64,000 nt of DNA from WHSW01 sp963851045 (GCA_963851045.1 CAWKNC010000001.1:992001-1056000); one strand, 5' to 3'. Counted from the stretch's first letter, positions 50,642 through 60,276 are shown. Numbers and translations are program-made. Notes: generated from the sequence alone by a model not told the origin.

Positions 50642-52115
50642 ACACGGCCTTCGTCTCGAGATAGGCGTCGAGGTTGTGGTGACCCTTTTCGCGGCCGATG
50701 CCCGACGCCTTGTAGCCACCGAAGGGCGCCGCCGGGTCGCCGGCGCCCCAGGTGTTGATGTAGACGTTGCCCGCGCGCAGTAGCGACGCGAGCTTGTGGG
50801 CCTGCGAGATGTCGCGGGTCCACAGGCCGGCGGCGAGGCCGTACTCGGTGTCGTTGGCGCGGCGGGCGACCTCCTCGAGGTCCTCGTAGGGCTGTGCGAC
50901 CAGCACCGGCCCGAAGATCTCCTCGCGCGCGATGCTCATCTCGTCGTCGACGCCCGTGAAGAGGGTGGGGTTGACGAAGTAGCCGTCGCCGTTTTCCCGA
51001 TCGCCTGTGGGCCCGCCGGCAACCGCCTCCGCGCCCTCCTTGATTCCAGCGTCGATGTAGGAGCTGACCCGCTCGAACTGCTCGGCGGAGACGAGGGGGC
51101 CGAACTGCGAGTCGGGGTCGAGGCCGGGGCCGACCTTCGCCTGCGAGGCGAAGTCGGCGAGCCGTTCGACGACCTCGTCGAACTGGCCCGACTGCACCAG
51201 CAGCCGCGAGCCTGCGTTGCAGGCCTGGCCCGAGTTGTAATAGATGGCCTGGAAGCTGCCCTTGACCGCGGCATCGAGGTCGGCGTCGGGGAGGATGATG
51301 TTGGGGCTCTTGCCGCCGAGTTCCAGCGTGACGCGCTTGAGGTCGCGCCCGCACTTGGCGCCGATCTCGCGACCGACGGCGGTGGAGCCGGTGAAGGCGA
51401 CCTTGTCGACGCCGGGTGAGTCGACCAGTGCAGCACCGGTCTCGCCGTCGCCGGTGAGGACGTTGACCATGCCCGGGGGAAAGCCGGCCTCGAGCGCGAG
51501 CTCGCCGAGGCGCAGTGCGCTCAGCGGGGTCTGCTCAGCGGGCTTGAGGATCAGCGGGCAGCCCGCGGCGAGTGCCGGCGAGATCTTCCAGACGGCCATC
51601 AACAGCGGAAAGTTCCACGGAACGATCTGAGCGCAGACGCCGACCGGCTCGCGCAGTGTGTAGACGAAGAGGTCGCGACCGGACACGGGGATCGTCTCGC
51701 CCTCGATCTTGGTCGGCCAGCCGGCGTAGTAGCGCAGATGGGCCACCGATCCGGCGACGTCGCCAGATGCCGCCGCCAGAGGCTTGCCGTTGTCGAGCGA
51801 TTCGATCTCGGCGAGCTGATCGCCGTTTGCCTTAACCAGCTCGGCAAGCGCGTAGATCATCCCCGCGCGCTTGGCGGCCGACAGCTTTCGCATCGGCCCG
51901 TCGAGCGCTGCCCGGGCGGCCTGGACGGCGCGCTGGACATCATCGCCGCCGGCGTGAGCGACCTCGCAGATCGGCTCGCCGGTTGCCGGGTCGATCGTCT
52001 CGAAAGTGCGCCCGTCAGCGGCGTCGACCCACTCGCCCCCGATCAGCAGGCGATGCGGGGCATCGACGAACTCGCGGGCGGAATCGGTCAGCTGAGCGGC
52101 GGTCGCGGTAGGCAT
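50628..52115 (-). CDS. NAD(P)-dependent aldehyde dehydrogenase
   Basis: A 495-residue enzyme of the ALDH superfamily that oxidises aldehydes to acids. Signatures are VPWNFPLLMAVWKISPAL (Rossmann entry), VTLELGGKSPNI (general-base Glu), YNSGQACNAGSRL (catalytic Cys) and EIFGPVLVAQPY. It resembles the phenylacetaldehyde/betaine aldehyde dehydrogenase group, but the substrate cannot be fixed. It is convergent with the TetR-controlled cupin, so common control is not shown by sequence. Confidence 0.93.
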   Translation of the reverse strand: MPTATAAQLTDSAREFVDAPHRLLIGGEWVDAADGRTFETIDPATGEPICEVAHAGGDDVQRAVQAARAALDGPMRKLSAAKRAGMIYALAELVKANGDQLAEIESLDNGKPLAAASGDVAGSVAHLRYYAGWPTKIEGETIPVSGRDLFVYTLREPVGVCAQIVPWNFPLLMAVWKISPALAAGCPLILKPAEQTPLSALRLGELALEAGFPPGMVNVLTGDGETGAALVDSPGVDKVAFTGSTAVGREIGAKCGRDLKRVTLELGGKSPNIILPDADLDAAVKGSFQAIYYNSGQACNAGSRLLVQSGQFDEVVERLADFASQAKVGPGLDPDSQFGPLVSAEQFERVSSYIDAGIKEGAEAVAGGPTGDRENGDGYFVNPTLFTGVDDEMSIAREEIFGPVLVAQPYEDLEEVARRANDTEYGLAAGLWTRDISQAHKLASLLRAGNVYINTWGAGDPAAPFGGYKASGIGREKGHHNLDAYLETKAVFTQL

Positions 52116-52145
52116 GCCCCGATCGTAACGGGGCGTTGCCGAGCG

Positions 52146-52907
52146 TCAGCAGTCGGTGCCGGTGCCCTCAGCGAGGGGCGGTGCGACCGACGTGGTGTCG
52201 GCGGACACCGATGCAGCGGCCGCGGCGACGCCTCGCTCGCCCGCGTCGCCCGCATCGTCCTCGGCCGGGCCGGTGGTGCCCGTTTCGGGCGCGGGCGCCG
52301 TTGTCTCAGGTGCCGGTTCGACGGGGTCGGCTGTCTCGGCCGGCGGCGCCTCGCAGGCGGGCTCATCGGCAGCGCCGGTCTCAACCGAAGCGGCTCCATC
52401 GGCGTTGTCGGAGTTCCCGTTGCCACCGGCGGCGCCGGCTTCGACCTCGTTGCTGCGGTCGGGGGCGGTGCGCGGCTCGGCCTCGCCCTCCTTGGGCGGT
52501 GAGATCCCGGTCGCGATCACCTCGGGCTTGCCGTCGGAGTCGTCGCTCGGGTCGATCGGCGTGCCGTACGCCGTGACCTGGACCGCGTAGGTCCCGGCGC
52601 CGACGTAGGGGATCCAAGCTGAGGTGCCGCCCGCGCCAACGCCGCCAAGGTCGGTGACGGAGCCGTCGGGGCTGGTGATCGTCGCCGTGTAGCTGGTGGC
52701 GTTTGGAAGGGTGTTAAAGGAGACGTTGATCTGGCAGGCGATGCCGGTATCGATCACGCCGCAGGAGCCCAACGACGACGAAACCGATAGCGCGGCCGGG
52801 CCGGCCTCGACCTGGCCGGTGCCCTCCTCACCCGTGAGGGCGAACGCCGGAATCGGCGCCACGAGGGCGAAGAGGGTCAGCCAAAGAGCTCGATTGCGTG
52901 CGGGCAC
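52146..52907 (-). CDS. Secreted protein of unknown function with an acidic Ala/Pro/Thr-rich tail
   Basis: A 253-residue exported protein. The signal peptide is visible (NRALWLTLFALVAPIPAFAL, cleavage near residue 24). A roughly 100-residue beta-rich domain (about 30-130) follows, with YTATITSPDGSVTDLGG resembling an FN3- or Ig-like fold, and two cysteines flanking it (GSCGVI and GIACQI). The last 110 residues are Glu/Ala/Pro/Thr-rich and disordered. No family recognised. It follows the KPK-repeat gene after 3 bp on the same strand, so they are probably co-expressed. GTG start. Confidence 0.75.
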   Translation of the reverse strand: MPARNRALWLTLFALVAPIPAFALTGEEGTGQVEAGPAALSVSSSLGSCGVIDTGIACQINVSFNTLPNATSYTATITSPDGSVTDLGGVGAGGTSAWIPYVGAGTYAVQVTAYGTPIDPSDDSDGKPEVIATGISPPKEGEAEPRTAPDRSNEVEAGAAGGNGNSDNADGAASVETGAADEPACEAPPAETADPVEPAPETTAPAPETGTTGPAEDDAGDAGERGVAAAAASVSADTTSVAPPLAEGTGTDC

Positions 52908-52910
52908 GGC

Positions 52911-53930
52911 TTAGCCCTTCGCCTCGGGGGCGAACGATCCTGCGATCAGGTCGGCAGCTTGCACGGCCTCGGGGGAGGCGTCGGGCTGCACGGTGGTCGC
53001 CAGGTAGTAGCGATAGGCGCCGCTAACACGGAGCGTGACCTCGTACTCGGGCTCTCCGGGAGGTGCGTCGGCAGCGAGTCTGACGATCGTCCCTTCCTCC
53101 GTCGGTGCCGGCACGCGTTCGACGATATCCGCTGGTCCGGCCAGTGCCTCGAGCTGAGCGAGCGACTGCGACACGAAAGTCGGAAAGTCCAGCTTTGGGT
53201 CGCGCGTGATCCAAAGCGTTGCGTCGGCCTCGCCGTTCGGCGCGGTCGCGGCGAACGTCGCACCGCTCGGCGGATCGAGCCGTTCCCAGCCCTTCGGCAG
53301 GGCGAGCGAGTAGGTGGTGCCGGCGACGAGGCTGGCCGCCTCTGATCCACCGGCTGCGGCACCTTCAGCGGGCGCGGGCGCGTCGGTGGCGGTGGTCGGC
53401 GAGCCGGTCTGATCGCCGGCGGTCGCCGGCGGGATCGAGCTGAGGTCGTCGCCTTCGACAACCGATGGCGGTCCGCTGTCGGGTGCCGCGGTGGTCGGGG
53501 CGTCGTCGCCACCGCCCTGAAGGAGGAGAAGACCACCGATCACCAGCACGGCGGCGACAGGGATCGTCGCGAGCCGCCAGGTGCGGCTCTGCGGATCGAT
53601 CTTCGACTTGGTCGGCTTGGCCTTCGCGAGCGTGGGCTTTGAGAACTTCGGCTTCGTGAGCTTCGGCTTCGCCAGCTTCGGCTTCGCGAGCTTTGGCTTC
53701 ACGAGCTTGGCCTTCGACAGCTTCACCTTCTTGCGCGCGGGGACCGCCTTTTCGAGGTCTTTCAGCTCGCTCTCGAGGCCGAAATCGTCGACCTCGCCGA
53801 TCTCAAAGGCCTTCTCGCAGTGGTCGCAGCGCAGCCGGTGCACGGCGCGTGCCGGGATCGCGCTTGGCAGGCGTACCCGGGTTGATTTGCCACAGGAGTC
53901 GTGGCGCGCGGCAACTATCCGCACGCTCAT
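52911..53930 (-). CDS. Membrane protein with a zinc ribbon, KPKL-type repeat linker and extracytoplasmic domain
   Basis: A 339-residue protein. The N-terminus looks like a zinc ribbon (SCGKSTRVRLP, then HRLRCDHCEKAFE). A highly basic linker of 5-residue repeats (KPKLA, KPKLA, KPKLT, KPKFS, about residues 80-118) leads to one membrane helix (VAAVLVIGGLLLLQ, about 127-142). An Ala/Thr/Pro region and a folded C-terminal domain (about 200-335) with YSLALPKGWERLD follow, resembling surface-exposed lipoprotein domains. I place the start at ATG 53930; earlier in-frame starts are not conserved in character. Function unknown. Confidence 0.75.
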   Translation of the reverse strand: MSVRIVAARHDSCGKSTRVRLPSAIPARAVHRLRCDHCEKAFEIGEVDDFGLESELKDLEKAVPARKKVKLSKAKLVKPKLAKPKLAKPKLTKPKFSKPTLAKAKPTKSKIDPQSRTWRLATIPVAAVLVIGGLLLLQGGGDDAPTTAAPDSGPPSVVEGDDLSSIPPATAGDQTGSPTTATDAPAPAEGAAAGGSEAASLVAGTTYSLALPKGWERLDPPSGATFAATAPNGEADATLWITRDPKLDFPTFVSQSLAQLEALAGPADIVERVPAPTEEGTIVRLAADAPPGEPEYEVTLRVSGAYRYYLATTVQPDASPEAVQAADLIAGSFAPEAKG

Positions 53931-54102
53931 GCTGGCCGGCGGCTCTGGAAAGCCGCCGTTGCTTGGGTTCTCAGGCAGGAGTGAACGCTGCACAACTTCC
54001 TCATCGGGCAGCGCCAGCGAGACCTTGAGAGACGCTTGCGAAACCCCATCGTCGCGCAACAAACGTCGCGCAGGCACGACCCGAAGCTGAGACTATTGAT
54101 CC

Positions 54103-55704
54103 ATGGTCGCCGGGGTCATCACGTTCCTGTATCGACGCCTCGGCAGGCGCTATCCGCTGGTGTTCATGGCGGCGGAGCTGCAGACCGCGCTGCTGATCGT
54201 CGCCGGCACCCTCGCGCTCGTCACCTTTTATTTCGACGGCAGCACCTCCGAATACCTGCTGGTGTTGATCGTGGCCCTGGTGTTGACCGAGGGCGCGATC
54301 ATCGCGTCGCTGTGGCGGGTGCTCCCGCAGATTCGCCCGTTGAGCGCCTGGATCGGCGGGGAGCGCGATCCCGAGTCGACCCAGCGCGCCTGGTCGGCGG
54401 CGGTGAGCCTGCCGATCCTGCTTATCCGCCGAGACCTTCCGATTCCGGTGGCGATCTCGGTCGTCCCGACGACGGTGATCGGCATGCTCATCCTCGACCT
54501 GCCCGCGCTGTCGATCGTGCCGCTGCTCGCCGCGGCTGCGGTGGCGATGGGCTACGCCGCGCTCCTGCACTACCTCGCGGTCGAGGCGGGGATGCGGCCG
54601 CTGCTGCTCGACATCAACTCGAGTCTCTCGCCGAGGCGCTCAATCGACTTCTGGGCCGTGCCGCTTCGCATCCGTCTGCTGGTCGCGCTTCCGGTGATCA
54701 ACCTGATCACGGGCATCGTCGTGGCCGCGCTCACCTCCGACGGCGGCGGCGGCTCCAACCTCGGCCTCGACGCGCTCGTTGCGCTGCTGGTCGCAACCAC
54801 GATCTCACTCGAGCTGACCGTGATGCTCTCCAATTCGATCCTGCGTCCTCTGCGCGATCTCGAGCGCGGACTCGATCGCGTCAAACAGGGCGATTACGAC
54901 GTCGCGATCCCGGTGACGACGGGTGACGAGCTTGGCGAGCTCGCCGCAAGCTTCAACGAGATGGTCGTGGGCCTCGCCGATCGCGAGCGATTGCGCGAGG
55001 CGTTTGGCACCTACCTCGACCGCGAGGTCGCCGAGTACATCCTCTCCGAGGGATTCTCCGAGGAGGGCGTGGAGGTCGAGGTCACGGTGATGTTCTGCGA
55101 CGTTCGCGGCTACACCGAGTTCGCCTCCGAGGCGACTCCGCAGGAGGTCGTCGCGGCGCTCAACCAGCTCTTCGAGCGCGTGGTGCCGATCATCGCCCAC
55201 CACGGCGGGCACATCGACAAGTTCGAGGGCGATGGCCTGCTTGCCGTCTTCGGTGCGCCCGAGCCCTTCGCCGATCACGCAGACCGCGCGGTCCGCGCCG
55301 CCTGCGAGGTCGCCTCCACGGTCAATCACGAGGGCGGCGCGGGTGAGCTGCGGATCGGCATCGGCGTCAACTCGGGCCGCGTCATCGCCGGAGCGATCGG
55401 CGGCGGCGGGCGGCTGAACTTTTCCGTGATCGGCGGTGTCGTCAACGTTGCGTCGCGAGTGCAGGAGCACACGCGTGTGACGGGCGACGACATTCTCATC
55501 ACCGCTGAGACGTGGAAGGACGTGTCGCACCACTTCGAGGCCGAGAGCCGCGGCAAGGCAGAGCTGCGTGGCGTCACCGAAACGGTGACGCTCTACGCGC
55601 CCACGCCGGTCGGAGCCCCGCCGACGGCGGCCGACGAAAAGGACGACTCGGAGGGCGGCTCGGGGCTGCGACTGCGACTGCCAATTCCGCGTCTGCTGCG
55701 TTGA
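54103..55704 (+). CDS. Membrane-bound class III adenylate/guanylate cyclase with HAMP domain
   Basis: A 533-residue protein: about six membrane helices (residues 15-250), a HAMP linker (about 250-305, SILRPLRDLERGLDRVKQGD) and a class III cyclase domain (about 325-495). The two metal Asp are present in MFCDVRGYTEF and KFEGDGLLAVFG; the transition-state Asn and Arg lie in VIGGVVNVASR. The Lys of KFEGD matches adenine-specific enzymes, but the second base-recognition position is Ser, so cAMP is likely but unproven. It overlaps the next gene by TTGA. Confidence 0.9.
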   Translation: MVAGVITFLYRRLGRRYPLVFMAAELQTALLIVAGTLALVTFYFDGSTSEYLLVLIVALVLTEGAIIASLWRVLPQIRPLSAWIGGERDPESTQRAWSAAVSLPILLIRRDLPIPVAISVVPTTVIGMLILDLPALSIVPLLAAAAVAMGYAALLHYLAVEAGMRPLLLDINSSLSPRRSIDFWAVPLRIRLLVALPVINLITGIVVAALTSDGGGGSNLGLDALVALLVATTISLELTVMLSNSILRPLRDLERGLDRVKQGDYDVAIPVTTGDELGELAASFNEMVVGLADRERLREAFGTYLDREVAEYILSEGFSEEGVEVEVTVMFCDVRGYTEFASEATPQEVVAALNQLFERVVPIIAHHGGHIDKFEGDGLLAVFGAPEPFADHADRAVRAACEVASTVNHEGGAGELRIGIGVNSGRVIAGAIGGGGRLNFSVIGGVVNVASRVQEHTRVTGDDILITAETWKDVSHHFEAESRGKAELRGVTETVTLYAPTPVGAPPTAADEKDDSEGGSGLRLRLPIPRLLR

Positions 55705-56156
55705 TCCGTCTGCTCGGCTTCCTCACGCTTGCCTGCTGGGCGGGGGGCCTGCTCCTGCTGATCACGGCGGATGGTGAAAGCTCAGTGTCCGTCCCCGGCA
55801 TCGCGATGATCGCCGTCGCGCTGCTGCTCACCTTCGGACTCTGGCTGCGCCGGACCTACTACCGCGTGCGGGGCCTCGCCACCGATGCCCGCTTTCTCAT
55901 CGCGGGCGATGTTGAGGATGCGCGGGTGGTGTCGGTCGGCAAGCCGCAGGGGCGGTGGCGCCCGAGCTCCGAGGTGACGGTCGAGCTCAAAGGCGCCGAC
56001 GGCCACATCCACAGCATCCAGCGCGAGCTGCGGATGCCGATTGGGTTCGGGTGGGTCATGCGCTTCGCCCAGCGGCTGAGTCTGCCGATGCCCGTCGGCG
56101 TCCAGCCTCCGCGCGCGGATGACGGCGACGGTGACGCGCCCGAGCGCGAGAAGTGA
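55701..56156 (+). CDS. Small membrane protein coupled to the cyclase
   Basis: A 151-residue protein with two N-terminal membrane helices (about residues 4-23 and 33-50) and a cytoplasmic domain (about 55-125) of alternating strands (DARFLIAGDVEDARVVSVG). No family recognised. The TTG start shares four bases with the cyclase stop, so the two are translationally coupled, and it may modulate or anchor the cyclase. Longer upstream reading is inside the cyclase gene. Confidence 0.7.
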   Translation: MIRLLGFLTLACWAGGLLLLITADGESSVSVPGIAMIAVALLLTFGLWLRRTYYRVRGLATDARFLIAGDVEDARVVSVGKPQGRWRPSSEVTVELKGADGHIHSIQRELRMPIGFGWVMRFAQRLSLPMPVGVQPPRADDGDGDAPEREK

Positions 56157-56169
56157 GATTGTTCACGGC

Positions 56170-58408
56170 GTGAGGAGGAGCAGGGTGTCGGTCGCGTTCG
56201 CGACGCTGGGTGTCGCGCTGGGCGTCGCCGTGCCCGCGGACGCTGCGGCCGCGATGAAGGTGCGCGGCAGCATGGAGCAGGTCCACGTGACCGGCGCGAA
56301 GCCGGGCAAGGAGATCGTCCTCCTCGACAAGGCAGGCGACAGGGTCGCCAAGCACAAGGTCGGACCGCTCGGCGGCGCCGTCTTTCGCAAGATCGATCCC
56401 GGGCGCGGCTACTCGGTGGTCCAGGGCTCGAAGCAGTCGCGGACCGTGCGCGTGCTGACCACCAGGTCGGCGCCGCCCAACAAGAAGATCTACAAGCAGG
56501 TTCTCCCCGACGGCACCGAGGAGACCTACGGCTATATGAAGACCCGCGACGGCACCAAGCTCGCGGTCAACGTGCTCATGCCGGGCCCGGTCGAGGACGG
56601 TCCCTATCCGACCGTGGTCGAGTACTCGGGCTACGGCTACGCCAACCCCGAGGGCGGTCAGAGCTCGCTGCAGGTGATCTACAACCTGCTCGGCTACGCG
56701 GTTGTCGACGTCAACATGCGCGGAACCGGCTGCTCGGCCGGCGCGTTTGACTTCTTCGAGCCCGCGCAGTCGCTTGACGGCTACGACGTGATCGAGACCG
56801 TCGCCCGCCAGCCCTGGGTGCTCAACGGAAAGCCCGGCATGGCCGGGATCTCCTATGGCGGCATCTCGCAGCTGTTCGTTGCCGCGACGCGACCGCCGCA
56901 CCTCGCCGCGATCACGCCGCTGTCGCTGATCGACAACACCCAGACGACGCTCTACCCGGGCGGGATCCTCAACACCGGCTTTGCGCTCAACTGGGCCAAG
57001 GAGCGCGTCCACGACTCGCGCGCGGCAGGTCCCGATCAGGGTCAGTCCTGGGCCTATGAGCGCATCCAGGCCGGCGACTCGATCTGCTCGAAAAACCAGG
57101 AGCTTCACCCCGAGGCGGTCAACCTGCTCGGCAAGGTCAGGCGAAACAGCCATTACAAGGCCGAAGATCGCCGACCCGCTGGCGCCGGTCACCTTTGTCG
57201 ACAAGATCAAGGTGCCGACGTTCGTCGCCTGTCAGTGGACCGACGAGCAGACCGGCGGCCACTGCCCGACGCTCGTCGACGCGATGACGGGCACCAACAA
57301 GAAGTGGTTCACGTTCACCAACGGCACCCACATCGACGCGCTCGCGCCCGAGACCTTCAACCGCTGGTATGACTTCATGCAGCTCTACATCGCGAAGCGA
57401 AGGCCCGACGTCAACCCGGTTGCGGTCGGCGGAGCTCCGGCGCTCTACGCGCTCGCGATGGGCGCCAACGGCGTCACGCTTCCGCCGGACCCGATCCAAC
57501 AGCAGCCCGACTACGAGTCGGCAAAGGCTCTGTTCGAGGCGCAGAAGACCGTCCGCATCCTCTTCGACAACGGCGCGGGCAGCGCGGTTGATGGCAACCC
57601 GGTGCCCGGCTTCGAGCAGTCCTTCGACAGCTTCCCGGTCGAGGGCGCCTCGGCGCGCTCGCTCTATCTCGGCGACGGCGGCAAGCTGACCGCGGCAAAG
57701 CCGAGCTCAGGCGGCGCGGACTCGTTCAACTGGGACGCGGGAGCGCGGCCGTTCACCAACTTCACCGGCAACACGGGCGCGGGGACGAACGGCCTCTGGA
57801 CCGCGACCCCTCCTTATGACTGGGCGCCCAGTCCGGCCGGCACCGCCGCCTCGTATCTGACCGAGCCGCTCGACGCGAACACGGCAATCCTCGGTGCCGG
57901 CGCGCTCGAGGCGTGGGTGAAGTCCTCGACACCCGATCCGGATCTTCAGGTGACGATCACCGAGGTTCGCCCCGACGGCAAGGAGACCTTCGTGCAGAGC
58001 GGCTGGCTGCGCACGCCGAGTCGCAAGCTCGACCGCAAGAAGAGCACCCAGCTCGAGCCGGTCTTGAGTCTGCGCAAAAAGCACGACAAGCCGATGCCGG
58101 CAAATCGCTACGTGCCGCTGACCGTGCCCCTCTACTACCAGGGACACGTCTACCGCGCCGGATCGCAGATCCGGGTGACGATCAGCGCTCCCGGTGGCGA
58201 TCAGCCGATCTGGGGCTTTGCCAAGGCAAATGGCGCCGGCGCCGAGATCTCGATCGCGCACTCGCCCGAGATGCCCTCGCGACTGCTGCTGTCGCAGGTC
58301 GGCGGCGTCGATGTCCCCACCGAGCTGCCTCCGTGTCCGAGCCTGCGCGGCCAGCCGTGTCGCGACTACGTCCCGTACGCGAACAACAGCGACTCGCTCA
58401 AGAACTAG
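56170..58408 (+). pseudogene. Secreted S15/CocE-NonD-type alpha/beta hydrolase, frameshifted
   Basis: The reading splits into two frames that together give a complete peptidase S15/CocE-NonD hydrolase of about 745 residues. Signal peptide at the N-terminus; catalytic Ser in GMAGISYGGISQ (about residue 228) before the break; Asp and His regions (QWTDEQTGGH, TNGTHIDAL) and the C-terminal jelly-roll domain (QVTITEVRPDGKETFVQSGW) after it. The frame changes near 57163, where one extra base in GGCCGAAGATC restores continuity if removed. It is either a lesion or a consensus error. The gene stops at a TAG, but the same frame continues into a Lys-rich tail. Confidence 0.82.
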
Positions 58409-58600
58409 CCACCGCTCGCGAAGACAGCGCCTCGGGCCCCGGGCGCAGGCGACGTGACACTGAAGCTCAAGACCAAGGGCAAAAAGCGCAAGAAGCTGCG
58501 GCGCAAGGGCAAGCTAAAGGTCACGGCCAAGATCACCTTCACGCCCACCGGCGGGACCGCGAACACCTTGTCGAAGAAGGTCAAGCTCCTCGACCGCTGA
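58409..58600 (+). other. Lys-rich C-terminal module continuing in frame after a TAG
   Basis: After the hydrolase stop the same frame stays open for 63 codons: DVTLKLKTKGKKRKKLRRKG, a KVTAKITFTPTGGTANTLSK segment, then KVKLLDR and a stop at 58598-58600. This looks like the Lys-rich beta module that ends many secreted proteins. It may be a separated end of the hydrolase, a small gene starting at GTG 58454, or remnant sequence. Confidence 0.5.
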
Positions 58601-58634
58601 CCGAGCCGGTCGCTCGGTAAGCGCGCCTGAAAAC

Positions 58635-58671
58635 GGGTAGTACCTGAGCAGCGGAGCCACTTGCTGGCTCC
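58635..58671 (+). promoter_or_regulatory. GGGTAG box and leader hairpin upstream of the CsbD-like gene
   Basis: GGGTAG at 58635-58640 resembles the -10 box of the stress sigma factors (SigF/SigB group), but no matching -35 is clear. It is followed by a perfect 7-bp hairpin, GGAGCCA-CTTGC-TGGCTCC (58653-58671), in the leader about 55 nt before the start codon. Confidence 0.35.
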
Positions 58672-58724
58672 CCCTCTCATCCGCGCCCCCGCGGCGCGGT
58701 TCAAGTACTGAAGAAAGGCGATTC

Positions 58725-59228
58725 ATGACTGAGTCCGAAACTGATGAGCGCACCACAGGCGGTCTTGCCGGCAAGGCGATCGGCAAGGCGAAGGAGCTCG
58801 CCGGCGAGGTGACCAACAACGAGAACCTCGCCCGCGAGGGACGTCTCCAGCAGGCCCAGGCCGACGCGAGCGTCGAGGCCGCCGAGGCAAATCGCGAGGC
58901 CAAGCAGGCCGACGCGGAGGCCCAGCTCGAGGCCGAGAAGGCCGAGACTGCCGAGGAGCGAAAGCGCCTCGAGGCAGAGATCGACGAGCGCCGCACCGCG
59001 GAGCGCGCCGAGGCCGACCGCGAGGAGACCGAGGAACGGGCAGCCCAGCAGACGGCCGCCGAAATCAAGCAGGCTGAGGCCGAGCGCGAGCGTGAGCAGG
59101 CCGCTGCCGAGCAGCGCGTCGACAGCGCCGAGACCGCCGAGCAGCGGGCCAGCCGCGAGGCGCTCGAGCTCGAACAGAAGGCGCGTGCCGCCGAGTCCAA
59201 GGCCGACGCGCTCGACCCGAAGGAGTAA
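58725..59228 (+). CDS. CsbD-like stress protein with a long coiled-coil extension
   Basis: A 167-residue protein. The first 50 residues match the CsbD pattern (GLAGKAIGKAKELAGEVTNN, then EGRLQQAQADA). Residues 50-165 are an almost uninterrupted charged helix of Ala, Glu, Arg, Gln and Asp (TAEERKRLEAEIDERRTAER), a predicted long coiled coil. CsbD proteins are general-stress proteins of unknown mechanism. The ATG follows GAAAGG. The next gene starts 3 bases after the stop. Confidence 0.8.
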   Translation: MTESETDERTTGGLAGKAIGKAKELAGEVTNNENLAREGRLQQAQADASVEAAEANREAKQADAEAQLEAEKAETAEERKRLEAEIDERRTAERAEADREETEERAAQQTAAEIKQAEAEREREQAAAEQRVDSAETAEQRASREALELEQKARAAESKADALDPKE

Positions 59229-59231
59229 CTG

Positions 59232-59852
59232 ATGACCACCGCACTGAAAACCATTCCGAAGTCGGCTGTTGAGGGAGCTATCAAGCTCGTTCGGCTGCCC
59301 GCCGACACCGTCCTGCGCATCGCCCCCGAGAGCCTCACGAGCTCGGCGAAGTTGGCTGTCGACAGCGCCGACGCCGCCGTGCGCGGTGCCGTGGGCAACG
59401 TCCTCAACGACCCGGATCTGCGCGGAGACGCGGATCGCCTGCGCAAGGCCGTCGACGAGCGCCGCCGTGCGCTCGACCTGCGCGAGACCGCCGCGGAGCG
59501 CAGCGAACGTGCTGCCACGCAGGCCGACAAGGCCGAGACGGAAGCCGCCCGCACGCGAAAGCAGGCCGACAAGGAGGCCGCGCGCAAGCGTGACGAGGCG
59601 CGCAAGAAGCGCGAGCGAAAGCAGGACGAGGCCAAGCAGAACGCCGAGCAGCGAAAGCAGGCCGCCAAGAAGCGCGCGGCAAAGAAGACGAAGACCGCCG
59701 CTGAGGTGGGTCAGAAGGATCGCGTCGACGCGCTCGAGGCAAAGGCCGAGGCGCTCGCGGAGCGCGAGGAGGCGCTGACCGCCGCCGACGAGGCACGCCG
59801 CCTTGGCGAGGCCGCCGCTCGCACCAAGGAGGCGCGAAAGAACGGGGCCTAG
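59232..59852 (+). CDS. Lys/Arg/Glu-rich helical protein, partner of the CsbD-like protein
   Basis: A 206-residue protein. The first 75 residues are mixed in character (IKLVRLPADTVLRIAPESL); the rest is a highly charged helix with heptad-like spacing (AARTRKQADKEAARKRDEAR, shown here in part) ending in KARKNGA-type sequence. No family recognised. It has an AAGGAG site and follows the CsbD-like gene directly, so the two are co-expressed. It could form a hetero-coiled-coil with the upstream product (inference). Confidence 0.75.
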   Translation: MTTALKTIPKSAVEGAIKLVRLPADTVLRIAPESLTSSAKLAVDSADAAVRGAVGNVLNDPDLRGDADRLRKAVDERRRALDLRETAAERSERAATQADKAETEAARTRKQADKEAARKRDEARKKRERKQDEAKQNAEQRKQAAKKRAAKKTKTAAEVGQKDRVDALEAKAEALAEREEALTAADEARRLGEAAARTKEARKNGA

Positions 59853-59862
59853 GATTCGGGGC

Positions 59863-60265
59863 GTGGCCGCCGGCGATCAGATCGAGCGCTTCGACTCAGA
59901 GTCGAGCTTTGCCGAGCAGATCGGCTTCAGCGCTGCGGTCAGCGCCGGCGGCTGGGTCCACGTCGCCGGGATCAGCGCCGTCACACCCGACGGCGCGCTC
60001 GTGGGCGGCGACGACGCCTACGACCAGATGGTCGAGGTCCTCGACAAGCTCAAACGCGCCCTGGAGGCTTGCGGGTGCGGGGCTCGACCAGGTGGTGAAG
60101 ACCACGATGTACATCGCCGCGCGTGACGACTGGGACGCGGTTGGCCGCGCCCACGCCGAGGCGTTCGGCGATGCGCGCCCCGCGGCGACCATGGTCGTGG
60201 CGGAGCTTTTGGATCCGCGCATGCTCGTCGAGCTCGAGGCGGTTGCCTTCACCGGCGACGGGTAG
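59863..60265 (+). pseudogene. RidA-family protein (reactive-intermediate deaminase), frameshifted
   Basis: Two frames together encode a full RidA-like protein of about 133 residues: FSAAVSAGGWVHVAGISAVT and DAYDQMVEVLDKLKRALEAC before the break, then GAGLDQVVKTTMYIAARDDW and FGDARPAATMVVAELLDPRM after it. RidA proteins hydrolyse reactive enamine/imine intermediates. Near 60070-60078 the run GCGGGTGCGGGG carries one G too many for the conserved ACGAGLDQV. The GTG start has TAGGAT 7 nt upstream. The break may be natural or a base-calling error. Confidence 0.82.
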
Positions 60266-60276
60266 GTATCGGGACG

